Assembly: GCF_049723235.1 (NCBI RefSeq)
Contig: NZ_JBNARB010000002.1
Span: 124,001-188,000, forward strand
Source: Thermovenabulum sp049723235
GTDB taxonomy: Bacteria; Bacillota; Thermosediminibacteria; Thermosediminibacterales; Thermosediminibacteraceae
Direction of reading: 5' to 3'
Length of the DNA stretch: 64,000 nt
Shown here: piece by piece, positions 9,646 through 16,890 of the stretch
Numbering within the stretch: the stretch's first letter is position 1
How the letters are laid out: each line of letters begins with the position of its first letter
Notes under the pieces: generated by a model
What the model was told of the DNA's origin: nothing
Seen by the model: only the letters and a program-made list of their open reading frames with translations
Database searches by the model: none
Made by a program: the position numbers and the translations under genes

Positions 9646-9672
9646 ATTATAGTTACAAATATAACAAAACAA
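9646..9672 (-). promoter_or_regulatory. Predicted promoter of the SLH gene
   Basis: A perfect TATAAT (9646-9651) has TTGTTT 15 bases upstream (9667-9672), a little closer than ideal. Transcription would begin just before leader hairpin 1, which fits the idea that the hairpins are the first part of the transcript. Confidence 0.4.
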
Positions 9673-9757
9673 TTCACAAAAACACATGTATAATATTCTT
9701 CAATTTTTTTTAAAATCCTTCTGTAAAAATATAATATTTCTAATTTTTACAATAAAT

Positions 9758-9784
9758 AAAACAAGGGCTTCTATGCCCTTGTTT
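9758..9784 (-). terminator. Terminator of the permease operon
   Basis: A ten-pair inverted repeat (arms AAACAAGGGC and GCCCTTGTTT) overlaps the last codons and stop of the second permease gene and runs into TTTATT on the minus strand. It separates this operon from the SLH leader. Confidence 0.8.
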
Positions 9785-10304
9785 CATATCTTTCATAAAT
9801 CATCCTTTTCTCTTCACCGCTTATAATTCTATCTATTAAGGCCGCGATTAATATTATACCCACCACATCCACTATCCATCGAGTTATCGCAAACCTGCTT
9901 CCAAGAGAGGTCATTTCAAATAAAAACATAGGAATTTTAAGCGTGGACCAGGCTCCAAGAAATATCAATATGTTTGATAGCTTGGCGCCTTTTTTAATCA
10001 TAACCTCCGCTACCGGAAAAGTTCCGTATAAAGGCCCCGCTGCGGCCGATCCTAAAAATATGCTGAGTATTATCCCCTTTATTCCCGACCCTTCTCCAAG
10101 GAGTTTTATAATCGTCTCTCTGGGCACCCAGGTGTCAAGAAGACCCAGAAGAAGGAATATTGGCGGTATCACGGCCAGCATATTTAAGAAGTTATTTTTA
10201 GTACTTATAAAAATCTTTATTCCGAGTTTTTTATCCATAATAAAAATTGCAATATCAATAAGCATTATAAATATAAACAGGGCGTATTTTTTTATGAATT
10301 TCAT
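9771..10304 (-). CDS. Permease, second half of a split YraQ/ArsP-like pair
   Basis: Integral membrane protein of 177 residues with about five hydrophobic segments. The stretch from TWVPRETIIKLLGEGSG through GSAAAGPLYGTFPVAEV matches the predicted permease family (DUF318/ArsP-like), whose full-length members carry two such halves in one chain. Here the halves are separate genes that overlap by four bases and probably form a heterodimer. In related proteins the cargo ranges from organoarsenicals to unknown metabolites, so the substrate is left open. The terminator overlaps its stop codon. Confidence 0.8.
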   Translation of the reverse strand: MKFIKKYALFIFIMLIDIAIFIMDKKLGIKIFISTKNNFLNMLAVIPPIFLLLGLLDTWVPRETIIKLLGEGSGIKGIILSIFLGSAAAGPLYGTFPVAEVMIKKGAKLSNILIFLGAWSTLKIPMFLFEMTSLGSRFAITRWIVDVVGIILIAALIDRIISGEEKRMIYERYETRA

Positions 10305-10780
10305 TTTACCACCATCCCTATTATTAATGCTACGATAAAGGAAAATATATAACTTAACGCATTCCTCAAAAATGCTATCCTCTTCCCAAAATAGCTTATC
10401 TCAAGGGGCAATGTAACAAACCCCACCATCATTAATGTAGATATAAACACCGCTATCTGCATAACCCCGGCTCCCTTTTGGAGAAGGGAAGCGGCGAGGG
10501 GAAAGGCCACAAATCCGGGTATCAAGGTTATGGAGCCAATAATTGATGTTAAAAACATTCCTAAAAAACCCGTATTGGCACCAATTATCTTTGAAATGAT
10601 ATCCGGAGTAAGTACAGTCAAAACAAGCCCAATTAATGCAAGTACCCCCGCAAAAGCCGGCAAGATGTTTTCAAAGGATTTCCATGCTTTTTTGAGAGCC
10701 ATTTTCGTTTTTTTCCTGTCTTTAAAAAAGGAAACAATCAAAAATATTACAGCAAGGATGTACATAACTACCGTAAACAA
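10301..10780 (-). CDS. Permease, first half of a split YraQ/ArsP-like pair
   Basis: Membrane protein of about 159 residues with four or five hydrophobic segments and a basic cytoplasmic loop (KDRKKTKMALKKAWK). It carries the family-type stretch GFVAFPLAASLLQKGAG, the counterpart of the GPLYGTFPVAEVMIKKGA stretch in its partner. An ATG at 10810 is in frame, but it lies inside padR. A TTG at 10780 with AAGGTG upstream starts just after the padR stop and is preferred. Gene order padR, permease, permease suggests that the regulator controls the transporter. Confidence 0.75.
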   Translation of the reverse strand: MFTVVMYILAVIFLIVSFFKDRKKTKMALKKAWKSFENILPAFAGVLALIGLVLTVLTPDIISKIIGANTGFLGMFLTSIIGSITLIPGFVAFPLAASLLQKGAGVMQIAVFISTLMMVGFVTLPLEISYFGKRIAFLRNALSYIFSFIVALIIGMVVK

Positions 10781-10784
10781 TATT

Positions 10785-11165
10785 TCACCTTCCTTCACCA
10801 AAATTTTCATTAAACCTTTTCAAAAAATATTCCATCCGTTTAATCTGCCTTTTAACGTGTTCAGCCCAGGTAAAAAGGACTTCCTCGCCCTCACCGGTAA
10901 GTTTGTAAAGTCTTTTGGCAGGACCCTTGCCTTCTGTATCCCACTCGGAGATAATAAGCCCTTCATCTTCCATTTTTCTTAAATTACGGTAAACCGCCCC
11001 CGGATCAATGCATTCGTTAAATCCAAAATCCGAAAGCCTTTCCATCAATTCGTAACCGTGAGAAGGTCTTTCCTTTAATAACAGCAAAAGGCAGGGCATC
11101 ATAAATCTTTCTAACTTAAAGCCGGGACATCCTCTCTTTTCATGGTGTCTTTCTTCATCGCACAT
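10785..11165 (-). CDS. PadR-family transcriptional regulator
   Basis: Small winged-helix repressor, 126 residues from the preferred ATG at 11165, which follows AGGGGTG; an in-frame ATG at 11192 lies inside the operator palindrome and lacks a binding site. Seen: the PadR core FMMPCLLLLLKERPSHGYEL, then DPGAVYRNLRKMEDEGL (recognition helix and wing) and a C-terminal helix for dimerisation. The N-terminus has a Cys, His and acidic stretch (CDEERHHEKRGC) that could hold a metal, which is unusual. It is first in the operon with the split permease and probably represses it until an effector binds. Confidence 0.88.
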   Translation of the reverse strand: MCDEERHHEKRGCPGFKLERFMMPCLLLLLKERPSHGYELMERLSDFGFNECIDPGAVYRNLRKMEDEGLIISEWDTEGKGPAKRLYKLTGEGEEVLFTWAEHVKRQIKRMEYFLKRFNENFGEGR

Positions 11166-11189
11166 AATTTCACCCCTATTATGTTTTTT

Positions 11190-11216
11190 CATATATATGT
11201 TTATAACATATATATG
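11190..11216. promoter_or_regulatory. Palindromic operator upstream of padR
   Basis: Two 12-base arms, CATATATATGTT and AACATATATATG, are exact inverted repeats around a 3-base centre, directly upstream of padR. PadR proteins commonly bind ATGT/ACAT dyads, so this is probably the autoregulatory operator. Confidence 0.6.
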
Positions 11217-11261
11217 TTTAATATTAATTATACTTTATAAATATAAATTTTCAAGAAGAAT

Positions 11262-11308
11262 AAAAAAAACCGCTCTCAGGTTTTATATCCTAAAAGCGGT
11301 TTTTATCA
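11262..11308 (-). terminator. Terminator of the GAPDH gene
   Basis: Arms AAAACCGCT and AGCGGTTTT flank an imperfect inner stem. On the minus strand the repeat begins five bases after the stop codon and ends in a run of eight T. It sits between gap and the padR promoter. Confidence 0.8.
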
Positions 11309-11312
11309 TTTA

Positions 11313-12353
11313 TTATACCATCACCTCATTATTTTTACTTTCAACGATTAATTTTCCCACTAACTGCGCAAGTTCCAGAGCCCTCATGGTATAGCCGTAT
11401 TCGTTATCGTACCAGGCGACCACCTTAACAAGTTTATTGTCTATCACCATTGTAGAAAGCCCATCTACGATAGAAGAATGCGGATTTTTGATAAAATCGG
11501 TGGAAACAAGGGGCTCCTCTATATAATCCAGAATCCCTTTTAGTTTTCCTTCCGCTGCTTTTTTAAGGGCTTTATTTACTTCTTCCTTTGCAGTTGGAAT
11601 TTCCACACTCGCGGTAAAATCTATTATAGAAACCGCTGAAGTAGGCACCCTGTATGCACAACCGTTTAGCCTTCCTTTTAAGCGGGGAATTACAAGACCT
11701 ATAGCCTTTGCCGCACCGGTGGTGGTGGGAATGATCGACATGGCAGCAGCCCGGGCTCTCCTTAAATCCTTATGAGGTTTATCCACCAGGTTCTGATCAG
11801 CGGTATAGGAGTGAACTGTAACCATGGAGCCGTTGATGATATTAAAATTTTCATCAAGGACCTTTACAATGGGTGCTAAACAATTGGTGGTGCAGGAAGC
11901 ATTGGAAATGATGTAATCCTTTTCAGGGTCAAAATCCTTTTCATTCACCCCCATTACTATCGTCCTGTCCGCATCATCCGCCGGAGCAGTGATAATCACC
12001 CTTTTTGCACCGGCTTTCAAATGTTTTTCTGCATCACCCCTGTTTTTTATCTTGCCGGTGGATTCAAGGACCACATCCACATCAAGCTCCTTCCAGGGCA
12101 ATTTCTCCGGGTCTTTTTCTGCAAAAAAAGGAATTTCCCTGCCATCTATAATCAGCCTGTCATCAGAGGCATCCACCGTTCCCGGGTAGATTCCATATAT
12201 GGAATCGTATTTAAAAAGATGGGCATGAGGCCTCGGCCCGCTGGTGCTGTTTATTGCCACAATTTCCACATCCTTTGCTTTCCCTTCCAGCCAGATTCTT
12301 AAAGCGTTTTTCCCAATCCTTCCGAAACCATTTATAGCGACCTTTATCTTCAT
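11313..12353 (-). CDS. gap: Type I glyceraldehyde-3-phosphate dehydrogenase
   Basis: Phosphorylating GAPDH of glycolysis and gluconeogenesis, 346 residues, slightly longer than the usual 330-340. Seen: Rossmann motif NGFGRIGKNALR at the N-terminus, catalytic Cys in SNASCTTNCLAP, catalytic His in VHSYTADQ, and the C-terminal WYDNEYGY. At the residue that is Asp32 in the Bacillus stearothermophilus enzyme, which favours NAD, this protein has Ser36 (AINST), a change seen in NADP-using forms; the following Pro (DKPH) is the NAD-type residue, so cofactor choice is unclear. AAGGAGG precedes the ATG. It is monocistronic, not joined to pgk or tpi. Confidence 0.95.
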   Translation of the reverse strand: MKIKVAINGFGRIGKNALRIWLEGKAKDVEIVAINSTSGPRPHAHLFKYDSIYGIYPGTVDASDDRLIIDGREIPFFAEKDPEKLPWKELDVDVVLESTGKIKNRGDAEKHLKAGAKRVIITAPADDADRTIVMGVNEKDFDPEKDYIISNASCTTNCLAPIVKVLDENFNIINGSMVTVHSYTADQNLVDKPHKDLRRARAAAMSIIPTTTGAAKAIGLVIPRLKGRLNGCAYRVPTSAVSIIDFTASVEIPTAKEEVNKALKKAAEGKLKGILDYIEEPLVSTDFIKNPHSSIVDGLSTMVIDNKLVKVVAWYDNEYGYTMRALELAQLVGKLIVESKNNEVMV

Positions 12354-12415
12354 TAAAAGTAACCTCCTTGTGTATAATGTATTCTTACAAACGAAAATAT
12401 TATATCATATTATTA

Positions 12416-12456
12416 TCTATTGTGCTATATTATATTTTATTTGTTATTCTATTGTG
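12416..12456. repeat. Direct repeat upstream of gap
   Basis: TCTATTGTG occurs at 12416-12424 and again at 12448-12456, exactly 32 bases apart (about three helical turns), 63-103 bases upstream of the gap start. The spacing suits a dimeric or looping regulator, but the sequence is short and AT-rich. Confidence 0.3.
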
Positions 12457-12513
12457 TTATGATATATATGAATTTTTCTATTTTTTGATATAATGTTTTG
12501 CAAAAATTCAAAA

Positions 12514-12536
12514 TAAAAAACCCGCTAAAGCGGGCT
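12514..12536 (-). terminator. Terminator of the MNT/HEPN operon
   Basis: Hairpin with arms CCCGCT and AGCGGG followed by TTTTTT on the minus strand, immediately after the HEPN gene. Confidence 0.85.
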
Positions 12537-12538
12537 TC

Positions 12539-12934
12539 TTAATCTTTTTCTTCAATTATTGAATTTATTAATTCCATAATCCTCTCAGCTATTTTTATGC
12601 TTTCTATTACATCCTCTTCATCGACTATAAGAGGATCCTCTGCCGGATACCTGGTTTCAATATAAAATTGATTTAAAAAAGCACAGTCCTTGATAATATT
12701 TTTAAATCTATTATCGAATTGATACGCTTTTTTACAAAGTTTTGTTAAACTATGTCCGTCATGAAGCATGCCAGTTTTATATATTAAATAACCCTTTAAA
12801 TATTTTTCCACCGCCTGCTGACAGTGAAAGCATATAATCCCTTTATCTCCTTCATATTCGTATAAAATTTTTGCCGCGTCGAAATCCTTTTTTGCCCTAT
12901 CAAACCATTCTTTATACCTCGCCGTGTCAATCAA
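12539..12934 (-). CDS. HEPN-domain protein, probable toxin of an MNT/HEPN pair
   Basis: All-helical protein of 131 residues. Seen: FHCQQAVEKYLKGYL, the signature of the HEPN family typified by PF05168, and TRYPAED near the C-terminus, another conserved spot. In many such pairs the HEPN protein is an RNase toxin and the partner nucleotidyltransferase (MNT) neutralises it; others may act on small molecules. It does not show the R-x4-H-x-Y motif of HepT, so RNase activity is not certain. Its start overlaps the end of the MNT gene by eight bases, indicating translational coupling. Confidence 0.85.
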   Translation of the reverse strand: MIDTARYKEWFDRAKKDFDAAKILYEYEGDKGIICFHCQQAVEKYLKGYLIYKTGMLHDGHSLTKLCKKAYQFDNRFKNIIKDCAFLNQFYIETRYPAEDPLIVDEEDVIESIKIAERIMELINSIIEEKD

Positions 12935-13238
12935 GTAAACTCACTCCAGTCCTTTTTATTAGACCAGCAAAAGTAGAAGGGTCCTCACTGTATTTTTTCC
13001 ACTCTTCCAAGGTATAAACAACTACATCCAAATCACTTTCACATTCCACTTCAAGAATTATCCTTCTTGCCATTTCTCTTTTTTCTTCCTTTTTTATATC
13101 CATTATTACGCATATATCTATATCGCTTCTTTTGGTTATCAATCCTTTAGCGTACGAACCAAAAAGAAATATATCTACCGGTTTAAATTTCTCCATTATT
13201 TGCTTTTTTATTTTATCTATTTCTTCGGTATAAATCAT
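12927..13238 (-). CDS. Minimal nucleotidyltransferase (MNT), probable antitoxin
   Basis: Protein of 103 residues with the nucleotidyltransferase signature FLFGSYAKG followed by SDIDICV, giving the Gly-Ser and the metal-binding Asp pair (DID). The third acidic residue may lie in ESDLDVVVY. In characterised MNT/HEPN systems the enzyme adds AMP to the toxin. It is the first gene of the pair, read before HEPN. The ribosome binding site (GAAGTGG) is moderate. Confidence 0.85.
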   Translation of the reverse strand: MIYTEEIDKIKKQIMEKFKPVDIFLFGSYAKGLITKRSDIDICVIMDIKKEEKREMARRIILEVECESDLDVVVYTLEEWKKYSEDPSTFAGLIKRTGVSLLD

Positions 13239-13280
13239 ATTGTACCACTTCTTTAAAATTTTATTTTAGAATAGAAAAGC

Positions 13281-13641
13281 TCAAGGATATACCCATTTTA
13301 CCTCTTCCTCTACAATTTTATAAAATTTTGCATTGCTGTTTTTCATTTTTTCAATCTCGTCCTCGGTATATATTAGCAAATCAACCGGAACAGGTATTTT
13401 GCTTAAATCCCACTTTTCTGAACGCTTATCAAAAGGAATTTCGGTATTTTTCATTACTATAATAACATCCACGTCGCTTCCTACTCCCCAATCGCCTCGA
13501 GAGTAAGAACCAAAATATCCTACTTTTTTTTATATCTCGCTGGCTTTTTGCAATTTCTTCTACCCATTCCTTTAATGAATTTACCACACTTTTTTCATCG
13601 GGCCATTTGAGCACGGACGAATTCAAGGATCTCACCGGCAT
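13281..13641 (-). pseudogene. Second MNT nucleotidyltransferase gene, frameshifted
   Basis: Two overlapping frames together make one MNT protein of about 120 residues. The first (start 13641, with GAGGAGG upstream) reads to RDIKK; the second resumes at VGYFGSYSRGDWGVGSDVDV, holding the complete active-site motif, and continues to 13281. The break falls in a run of seven A after ATA near 13527-13533, where six A would restore the frame. It may be a true mutation, slippage-based variation or a sequencing error. Gene order with its HEPN partner is the reverse of the intact pair next door, so it is not a simple tandem copy. Confidence 0.75.
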
Positions 13642-13744
13642 ATTTTACAGCCTCCTCACTTTGCAAAAAACTATAATGTTCAAAAGGCGCACCTTCCGGA
13701 TTACTATCAGGATACCTCGCCGGTATAATTTTACCATTTTTAAG
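13595..13744 (-). pseudogene. HEPN-domain gene remnant (C-terminal 49 codons)
   Basis: In the frame overlapping the start of the broken MNT gene, the minus strand encodes IIPARYPDSNPEGAPFEH, then EEAVKYAGEILEFVR to a TGA at 13595. This matches the C-terminal third of PF05168-type HEPN proteins (RYPD, followed by a final helix). Everything upstream of 13744 is missing, so the gene is truncated. Confidence 0.7.
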
Positions 13745-13824
13745 TTAAATGGGTCAATGCACAGGATTATACTTTAAATTATAATAATTTTGGGTATAAT
13801 TATACCTTGCAAAAATTGGATATC

Positions 13825-13852
13825 TGCTTTAAAGGGAAAAAGTGGGAGGTGT
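13825..13852 (+). pseudogene. 28-base relic of the AAA/PD-(D/E)XK gene 3' end
   Basis: These 28 bases are identical to 42016-42043, the last codons (ALKGKSGRC) of the intact AAA-ATPase/nuclease gene at 40406-42055. Nothing else of that gene is recognisable here, so this is a footprint of a former copy or of recombination. It lies just after the fchA gene on the opposite strand. Confidence 0.6.
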
Positions 13853-13857
13853 GATTC

Positions 13858-14490
13858 TTATCCAATAATACCACAAACTTTATCATAAATTTTTTCAGAC
13901 AGTCTAATTCCTTCTTTCAGCAGTAGATCTCCTTTTTCATTATATTTTCTTACAAAGTCCGGATCTTCTATGGAACAGATATTTATCCTAACGTTTAGCC
14001 AAGCGCCTAAAATTGCAGCCTTCAAGCACAGGATCCCAACTCCTATATCACTTGCCGCATTTTTATTGAAATTATCCACTATCCTTTCATAAAGTCTTAT
14101 CAAATCAACGCAGGCTTCGATTACCGAAAAAGGAACTTCGGCAGCAATTTTTAGCGCTTCCTGAATCGCTTTTTTCCTTTCAAGTTTTTGTTCTTCTTTT
14201 TCCTTTGGCATCTTATATGCTTCTGATACTTTGTTAAACGCTTCTGTATCTTCATCCACCTTTTCTTCCAGAATATGAAGTAACCTTTTTGATTCATTTA
14301 TAATTTCTTTCAATACAATTTCTTTTTCTTTAAAATTTTCTTTTCCTACGGTCAATTCAGCCACCATTGACAAAAGCGCCGCCCCGGCAGCGCCAAAAAG
14401 TGCAGAGACCGAGCCGCCGCCGGGTGCAGGTGCCTTTGATGCTAAAAGTTCAAGGAATTCGTTTATTTTCATCTCTGATAATCTCATCAT
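13858..14490 (-). CDS. fchA: Cyclodeaminase/cyclohydrolase family protein (FTCD C-terminal type)
   Basis: Acts on folate-bound one-carbon units: in this family 5-formimino-tetrahydrofolate is converted to 5,10-methenyl-tetrahydrofolate plus ammonia, or methenyl-tetrahydrofolate is hydrolysed. The 210-residue product has the family hallmark near the N-terminus (SKAPAPGGGSVSALFGAAGA) and is helical throughout, with the usual length. It follows the formiminotransferase gene by 35 bases, which favours the cyclodeaminase role; FchA-type cyclohydrolase is the alternative. The start is the first ATG of ATGATG, after TGAGGG. Confidence 0.88.
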   Translation of the reverse strand: MMRLSEMKINEFLELLASKAPAPGGGSVSALFGAAGAALLSMVAELTVGKENFKEKEIVLKEIINESKRLLHILEEKVDEDTEAFNKVSEAYKMPKEKEEQKLERKKAIQEALKIAAEVPFSVIEACVDLIRLYERIVDNFNKNAASDIGVGILCLKAAILGAWLNVRINICSIEDPDFVRKYNEKGDLLLKEGIRLSEKIYDKVCGIIG

Positions 14491-14525
14491 GTTTTTCCCT
14501 CACATCAAAATTTTTCTATGGCTTT

Positions 14526-15425
14526 TTATACTTCATCTAAATTCAATTCCAATACCTGTTTTCTATTGAAATTCTCAAGCCGCAAGTAAAAATCAGCCAC
14601 ATCCAACAAAGCATCTACTGGTACCAATCCCACTATCTCGCTGCCAACAACATTTACTCCGTACCTTGCCGCCTCAGACTTTACTGTTTCGAAAACCCTA
14701 TAAAGCGGCGTTCCAGTGTAATTTGTCATGTTTATAGAGACTTGGGCTTGGTTTCTCTCTTCAATCATTACACCCATAGCTCTAACATACTTATATCCGC
14801 CCTTAGCTTCTCTTATCGCATTGGCTATTTTTTTTGCAATAGTAACATCATTAGTATCTAAGTTTATATTATAAGCTATAAGGAACTGCCTTGCACCGAC
14901 CACAGTTGCACCAGCTGTCGGATGCATCCTGGCCGGACCGTAGTCAGGTCTCCTTTCAGGTTTTGTTATCTCATCTTTTAACCCTTCGTATTCTCCCTTT
15001 CTTATGTTAGGCAAGCTTCTCCTCTCCGGGGTTCTTGCCGCCTCTTCATATAGATACACTGGTATTTCCAATTTTTCTGCTATCTCCTGCCCAAGCTCGT
15101 TAGCAAGATGAACACATTCTTCCATAGTTACTCCGCTCACCGGAATAAAGGGAATTACATCTGTAGCGCCTATACGCGGATGTTCCCCCTTGTGTTTTTC
15201 CATATCAATTAATTCAGCAGCTTTTGCAGTGAGGTTGAAGGCAGCTTTTTTTACTGCCTGAGGTTCTCCAACAAAGGTTATTACCGTCCTGTTATGGCTT
15301 TCATCGGACTTTACGTCAAGCAGTTTTACCCCCTCAACCTTTCTTACTTCATCTACAATGGCTTCAATTACTTCTTTTCTTCTGCCCTCACTGATGTTTG
15401 GAACACATTCGACAATTTTTTTCAT
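14526..15425 (-). CDS. ftcD: Glutamate formiminotransferase
   Basis: Transfers the formimino group from N-formimino-L-glutamate to tetrahydrofolate, releasing glutamate, the last stage of one histidine degradation route. The 299-residue product carries the family N-terminus VECVPNISEGRR, SHNRTVITFVG, HPRIGATDVIPFIPV with the catalytic-region His, and MHPTAGATVVGARQFLIAYN. It is a separate enzyme, unlike the vertebrate fusion with the cyclodeaminase, which is the next gene. CAGGAGG precedes the ATG. The order gltS, ftcD, fchA forms one operon. Earlier enzymes (HutH, HutU, HutI) are not in the window. Confidence 0.95.
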   Translation of the reverse strand: MKKIVECVPNISEGRRKEVIEAIVDEVRKVEGVKLLDVKSDESHNRTVITFVGEPQAVKKAAFNLTAKAAELIDMEKHKGEHPRIGATDVIPFIPVSGVTMEECVHLANELGQEIAEKLEIPVYLYEEAARTPERRSLPNIRKGEYEGLKDEITKPERRPDYGPARMHPTAGATVVGARQFLIAYNINLDTNDVTIAKKIANAIREAKGGYKYVRAMGVMIEERNQAQVSINMTNYTGTPLYRVFETVKSEAARYGVNVVGSEIVGLVPVDALLDVADFYLRLENFNRKQVLELNLDEV

Positions 15426-15460
15426 GTCTTAGTCCTCCTGTCAATTAAAATGTTTTACTT

Positions 15461-16690
15461 TCATTTTACTAAGTAATTTATAAACCACACTATGTTGGGA
15501 ATACCAACAAGGTCAATAAGAGCTGCACCGCAAAGGGGCACAATTAAGAAAGCCTTTTTAGATACAACACCATATCTTTCGCAAACCGCATTCATATTTG
15601 CTAATGCATTTGGCGTAGCTCCTAAACCGTGACCTACTAAACCTGAACACATTACTGCTGCATCGTAATTTCTGCCAAGCAAGGGAAAAAGCAAAAATGC
15701 TGCATAAAGCAAGATGAATATAGTCTGAACCACAAGGATTATTACTAGAGGTAGTGCTAATGAAGCAAGCTCCCAGATTTTTAAAGACATCATGGCCATT
15801 GAAAGGAAGATCCCCAAGGAAAAGTCAGAAATAACATCAACCGTATTCCATTTAATATTTACTAATTTCAAAACATCGTTTATATTCCTGAATATCACCG
15901 CAATGAACATTGCGCCAATATAGCCTGGAAGTACAAAATTGGTAATGTTTTTAATATATCCTGCTATCAACTCTCCCAGCACCATAATAACCAATATGAG
16001 GCCCGACATGTTAATTAGGCTGTTGCTTGTGACGGGTTCGGATTCACCTTTGTCAATTTCGTAAGAAATTCCTTCTTCCTCGTCAGTTTTGATTTCAAGA
16101 TTAAAGCGCTCTATAAGCCACTTTGCGAGAGGTCCACCCAAGAGTCCTCCTGCTATTAATCCATAAGTCGCTGAGGCAATAGCAACGACAAATGCTCCAT
16201 TAACACCCATATTTTCTACAGTAGGGCCAAAAGCCGATGCCGCTCCGTGACCTCCTTCCAGCGAAACAGCCCCAGCCATTACGCCTAAGACAGGATGTAT
16301 CCCAGTAAATTTGGCCACTGTAGATCCTATCAAGTTTTGCGAAATTGCCAGTATCCAACATCCAACCAGATACACTATAAGGGTTTTGCCGCCCTTTTTG
16401 ACAAGTCCCAAGCTTCCCGCAAGTCCTACCGTAGTAAAAAATGCTATCATCAACGGTGACTGGAGAGTGGTATCAAAGCTAAAACCCAAAATCCCAGAAG
16501 ATCTTAAAAGCCATGCCAAAAGGGCAAAGCTAAATCCACCAATTACTGGTGCAGGTATACAAAATTTGACAAAAAAGGGGACTCTTTTCCTTATTAAATT
16601 TCCGAATAAATATAAAACAACTGCCAAAGCAGTAGTCCCTACAAGCGAAAGTTTCAATGTCAATAAACCCTTTATCACTTCAAACGACAT
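15461..16690 (-). CDS. gltS: Sodium/glutamate symporter
   Basis: Membrane carrier of the GltS family, about 409 residues and some ten membrane segments, moving glutamate or a close analogue with sodium. Seen: the inverted-repeat signatures AGAVSLEGGHGAASAFGP in the first half and CSGLVGHGLGATPNALANM in the second. The start at 16690 is chosen because GGAAGG lies nine bases upstream; an ATG at 16699 touches that site. It is the first gene after a sigma-54 promoter and is followed by ftcD and fchA, so it may import formiminoglutamate or exchange glutamate. Regulation by the adjacent two-component system is inferred. Confidence 0.93.
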   Translation of the reverse strand: MSFEVIKGLLTLKLSLVGTTALAVVLYLFGNLIRKRVPFFVKFCIPAPVIGGFSFALLAWLLRSSGILGFSFDTTLQSPLMIAFFTTVGLAGSLGLVKKGGKTLIVYLVGCWILAISQNLIGSTVAKFTGIHPVLGVMAGAVSLEGGHGAASAFGPTVENMGVNGAFVVAIASATYGLIAGGLLGGPLAKWLIERFNLEIKTDEEEGISYEIDKGESEPVTSNSLINMSGLILVIMVLGELIAGYIKNITNFVLPGYIGAMFIAVIFRNINDVLKLVNIKWNTVDVISDFSLGIFLSMAMMSLKIWELASLALPLVIILVVQTIFILLYAAFLLFPLLGRNYDAAVMCSGLVGHGLGATPNALANMNAVCERYGVVSKKAFLIVPLCGAALIDLVGIPNIVWFINYLVK

Positions 16691-16795
16691 ATTCACCATC
16701 CTTCCATAATATTATTGACTTTAAATTTCAAAAAACTTTTAAAGTTTTTGGCATCACCTCCTGTTTACTAACCAATAACTTATCCAACTAAATAC

Positions 16796-16810
16796 GCAAT
16801 TCCCATACCA
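16796..16810 (-). promoter_or_regulatory. Sigma-54 promoter of the gltS-ftcD-fchA operon
   Basis: TGGTAT-GGGAA-TTGC on the minus strand fits the -24/-12 consensus (TGGCAC, five bases, TTGC) with exact spacing. It lies about 105 bases before the gltS start and just after the terminator of the NtrC-type regulator gene. A strong AGGAGGTGAT further down the leader (about 16752-16761) is followed only by a very short frame. Confidence 0.8.
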
Positions 16811-16814
16811 AATT

Positions 16815-16843
16815 AAAAAACCTCCAAATAAACGTCTTGGAGG
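16815..16843 (-). terminator. Terminator of the first NtrC-type regulator gene
   Basis: Arms CCTCCAA and TTGGAGG with a run of six T on the minus strand. It isolates the regulator transcript from the sigma-54 promoter five bases further on. Confidence 0.85.
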
Positions 16844-16871
16844 CTCACAATAAACGGATATTTTTGCCGCA

Positions 16872-16888
16872 CCTGCAAAATTTGCAGG
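16872..16888. promoter_or_regulatory. Candidate activator binding site upstream of the gltS promoter
   Basis: CCTGCAAAATTTGCAGG is a perfect dyad (8-base arms, 1-base centre) between the regulator stop codon and its terminator, about 60-75 bases upstream of the -24 box. This is the usual place for an NtrC-type upstream activating sequence. Confidence 0.5.
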
Positions 16889-16890
16889 AT

